The notes below the pieces were generated by a model that saw nothing but the letters and a program-made list of their open reading frames with translations, had not been told where the DNA came from and ran no database searches. DNA of 64,000 bases from DASUPK01 sp963804595 (GTDB lineage: Bacteria > Actinomycetota > Thermoleophilia > Solirubrobacterales > 70-9): contig CAWDQZ010000017.1 in the NCBI GenBank assembly GCA_963804595.1, positions 62,001-126,000 on the forward strand, in the 5' to 3' direction. The position numbers and the translations under genes were made by a program. The stretch's first letter is position 1; each line of letters starts with the position of its first letter. Shown piece by piece: positions 63,788 to 64,000 of this stretch.

Positions 63788-64000
63788 CTAGTCCTCCGGA
63801 TCGAACTCGGGCACATCGAGTACGCGATTCTCGATCGACCGGGGCTCGGTGGGAAGGCGGTCCAACCCCCCGCCGCCGTTGCCGTCGCCGTAGAGCTCGT
63901 CGGCGCTGCCGTAGCGGACGTTCGGCATTGCGCGCCAGTCCGCCAGGGGATCCGAGGAGCGCTCCTGCCGCTGCACCGCGTCCCGGTCGAGGCTTCGCGG
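63788..64000 (-). CDS. Unrecognised protein, C-terminal part (partial)
   Basis: The reading frame stays open to the end of the window, so the start is outside. The visible 70 residues are acidic and Gly-rich: DWRAMPNVRYGSADELYGD, then GNGGGGLDRLPTEPRSIENR, ending VPEFDPED. No domain can be named. Possible internal GTG at 63976 would make a 62-aa protein, but the partial reading is simpler. Confidence 0.45.
   Translation of the reverse strand, partial: PRSLDRDAVQRQERSSDPLADWRAMPNVRYGSADELYGDGNGGGGLDRLPTEPRSIENRVLDVPEFDPED

Overview
The window is 64 kb of very GC-rich DNA, densely coded in short, often overlapping transcription units with many GTG/TTG starts. Gene content points to a Gram-positive, aerobic high-GC actinobacterium, most likely a soil Thermoleophilia/Solirubrobacterales-type organism or a MAG from that group. 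The supporting genes are rpmE next to a DUF1385 gene, prfA-prmC-sua5, an Rv1264-like cyclase, R2lox, and a mycobacterial-type methyltransferase-GH57-GT4 cluster. This assignment is inference; no rRNA or tRNA gene was seen.

Layout. 0-7 kb: a sigma/anti-sigma pair, then a reverse-strand surface-glycan block (WecA-type phosphotransferase, AsnB, a secreted DUF3089 protein, a WbaP-type sugar transferase, a DUF354 protein), then glyA. 8.2-10.7 kb: a TetR-controlled R2lox operon and two SnoaL-like proteins. 10.7-13.3 kb: sua5-prmC-prfA. 13.3-17.8 kb: a coupled ApbE / ferric-reductase-like / Tyr-Gly-rich membrane protein operon, divergent from a two-component system that is followed by a small ferredoxin. 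17.9-22.7 kb: two secreted beta-propeller proteins lying between direct repeats copied from the 3' end of the DUF1385 gene. 22.7-23.9 kb: DUF1385 and rpmE. 24-26 kb: a small SnoaL/hydrolase/methyltransferase operon with paired operators. 26-30.7 kb: sulfatase, NarL-type two-component system, cytochrome c lipoprotein. 30.7-34.2 kb: etfB-etfA-ETF:quinone oxidoreductase. 34.3-36.3 kb: sigma/anti-sigma and a secreted-repeat lipoprotein. 36.2-50.7 kb: acyl-CoA metabolism (split B12-dependent acyl-CoA mutase, MeaB GTPase, thiolase, acyl-CoA dehydrogenase, thioesterase, HxlR regulator) mixed with PepA, a HAD phosphatase and a secreted phosphoesterase. 50.8-55.3 kb: acyltransferase and the GT4-GH57-methyltransferase polymethyl-glucan-type cluster. 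55.5-64 kb: a wrecked ABC ATPase gene, a small methyltransferase, a Cys-less TraR/DksA protein, a DipZ-like thiol protein, an adenylate cyclase, a LON-substrate-domain protein, gamma-glutamyltransferase and a broken secreted protein.

How it fits together. The central theme is oxidation of acyl-CoAs: dehydrogenase electrons pass to ETF and ETF-QO, thiolase closes beta-oxidation, and the mutase with its MeaB chaperone handles branched or propionyl-derived units. A second theme is the cell surface and extracytoplasmic redox (glycan priming enzymes, ApbE module, DipZ, cytochrome c, secreted propellers, sulfatase and phosphoesterase).

Two cautions apply. First, at least eleven 1-nt frameshifts occur in otherwise well conserved genes, mostly at short G/C runs or GC repeats; many are probably sequencing errors, so the interrupted genes may be intact in the cell. 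Second, a dispersed 38-bp repeat family and a separate 29-bp repeat recur in intergenic DNA and gene ends and have altered the ends of two genes.
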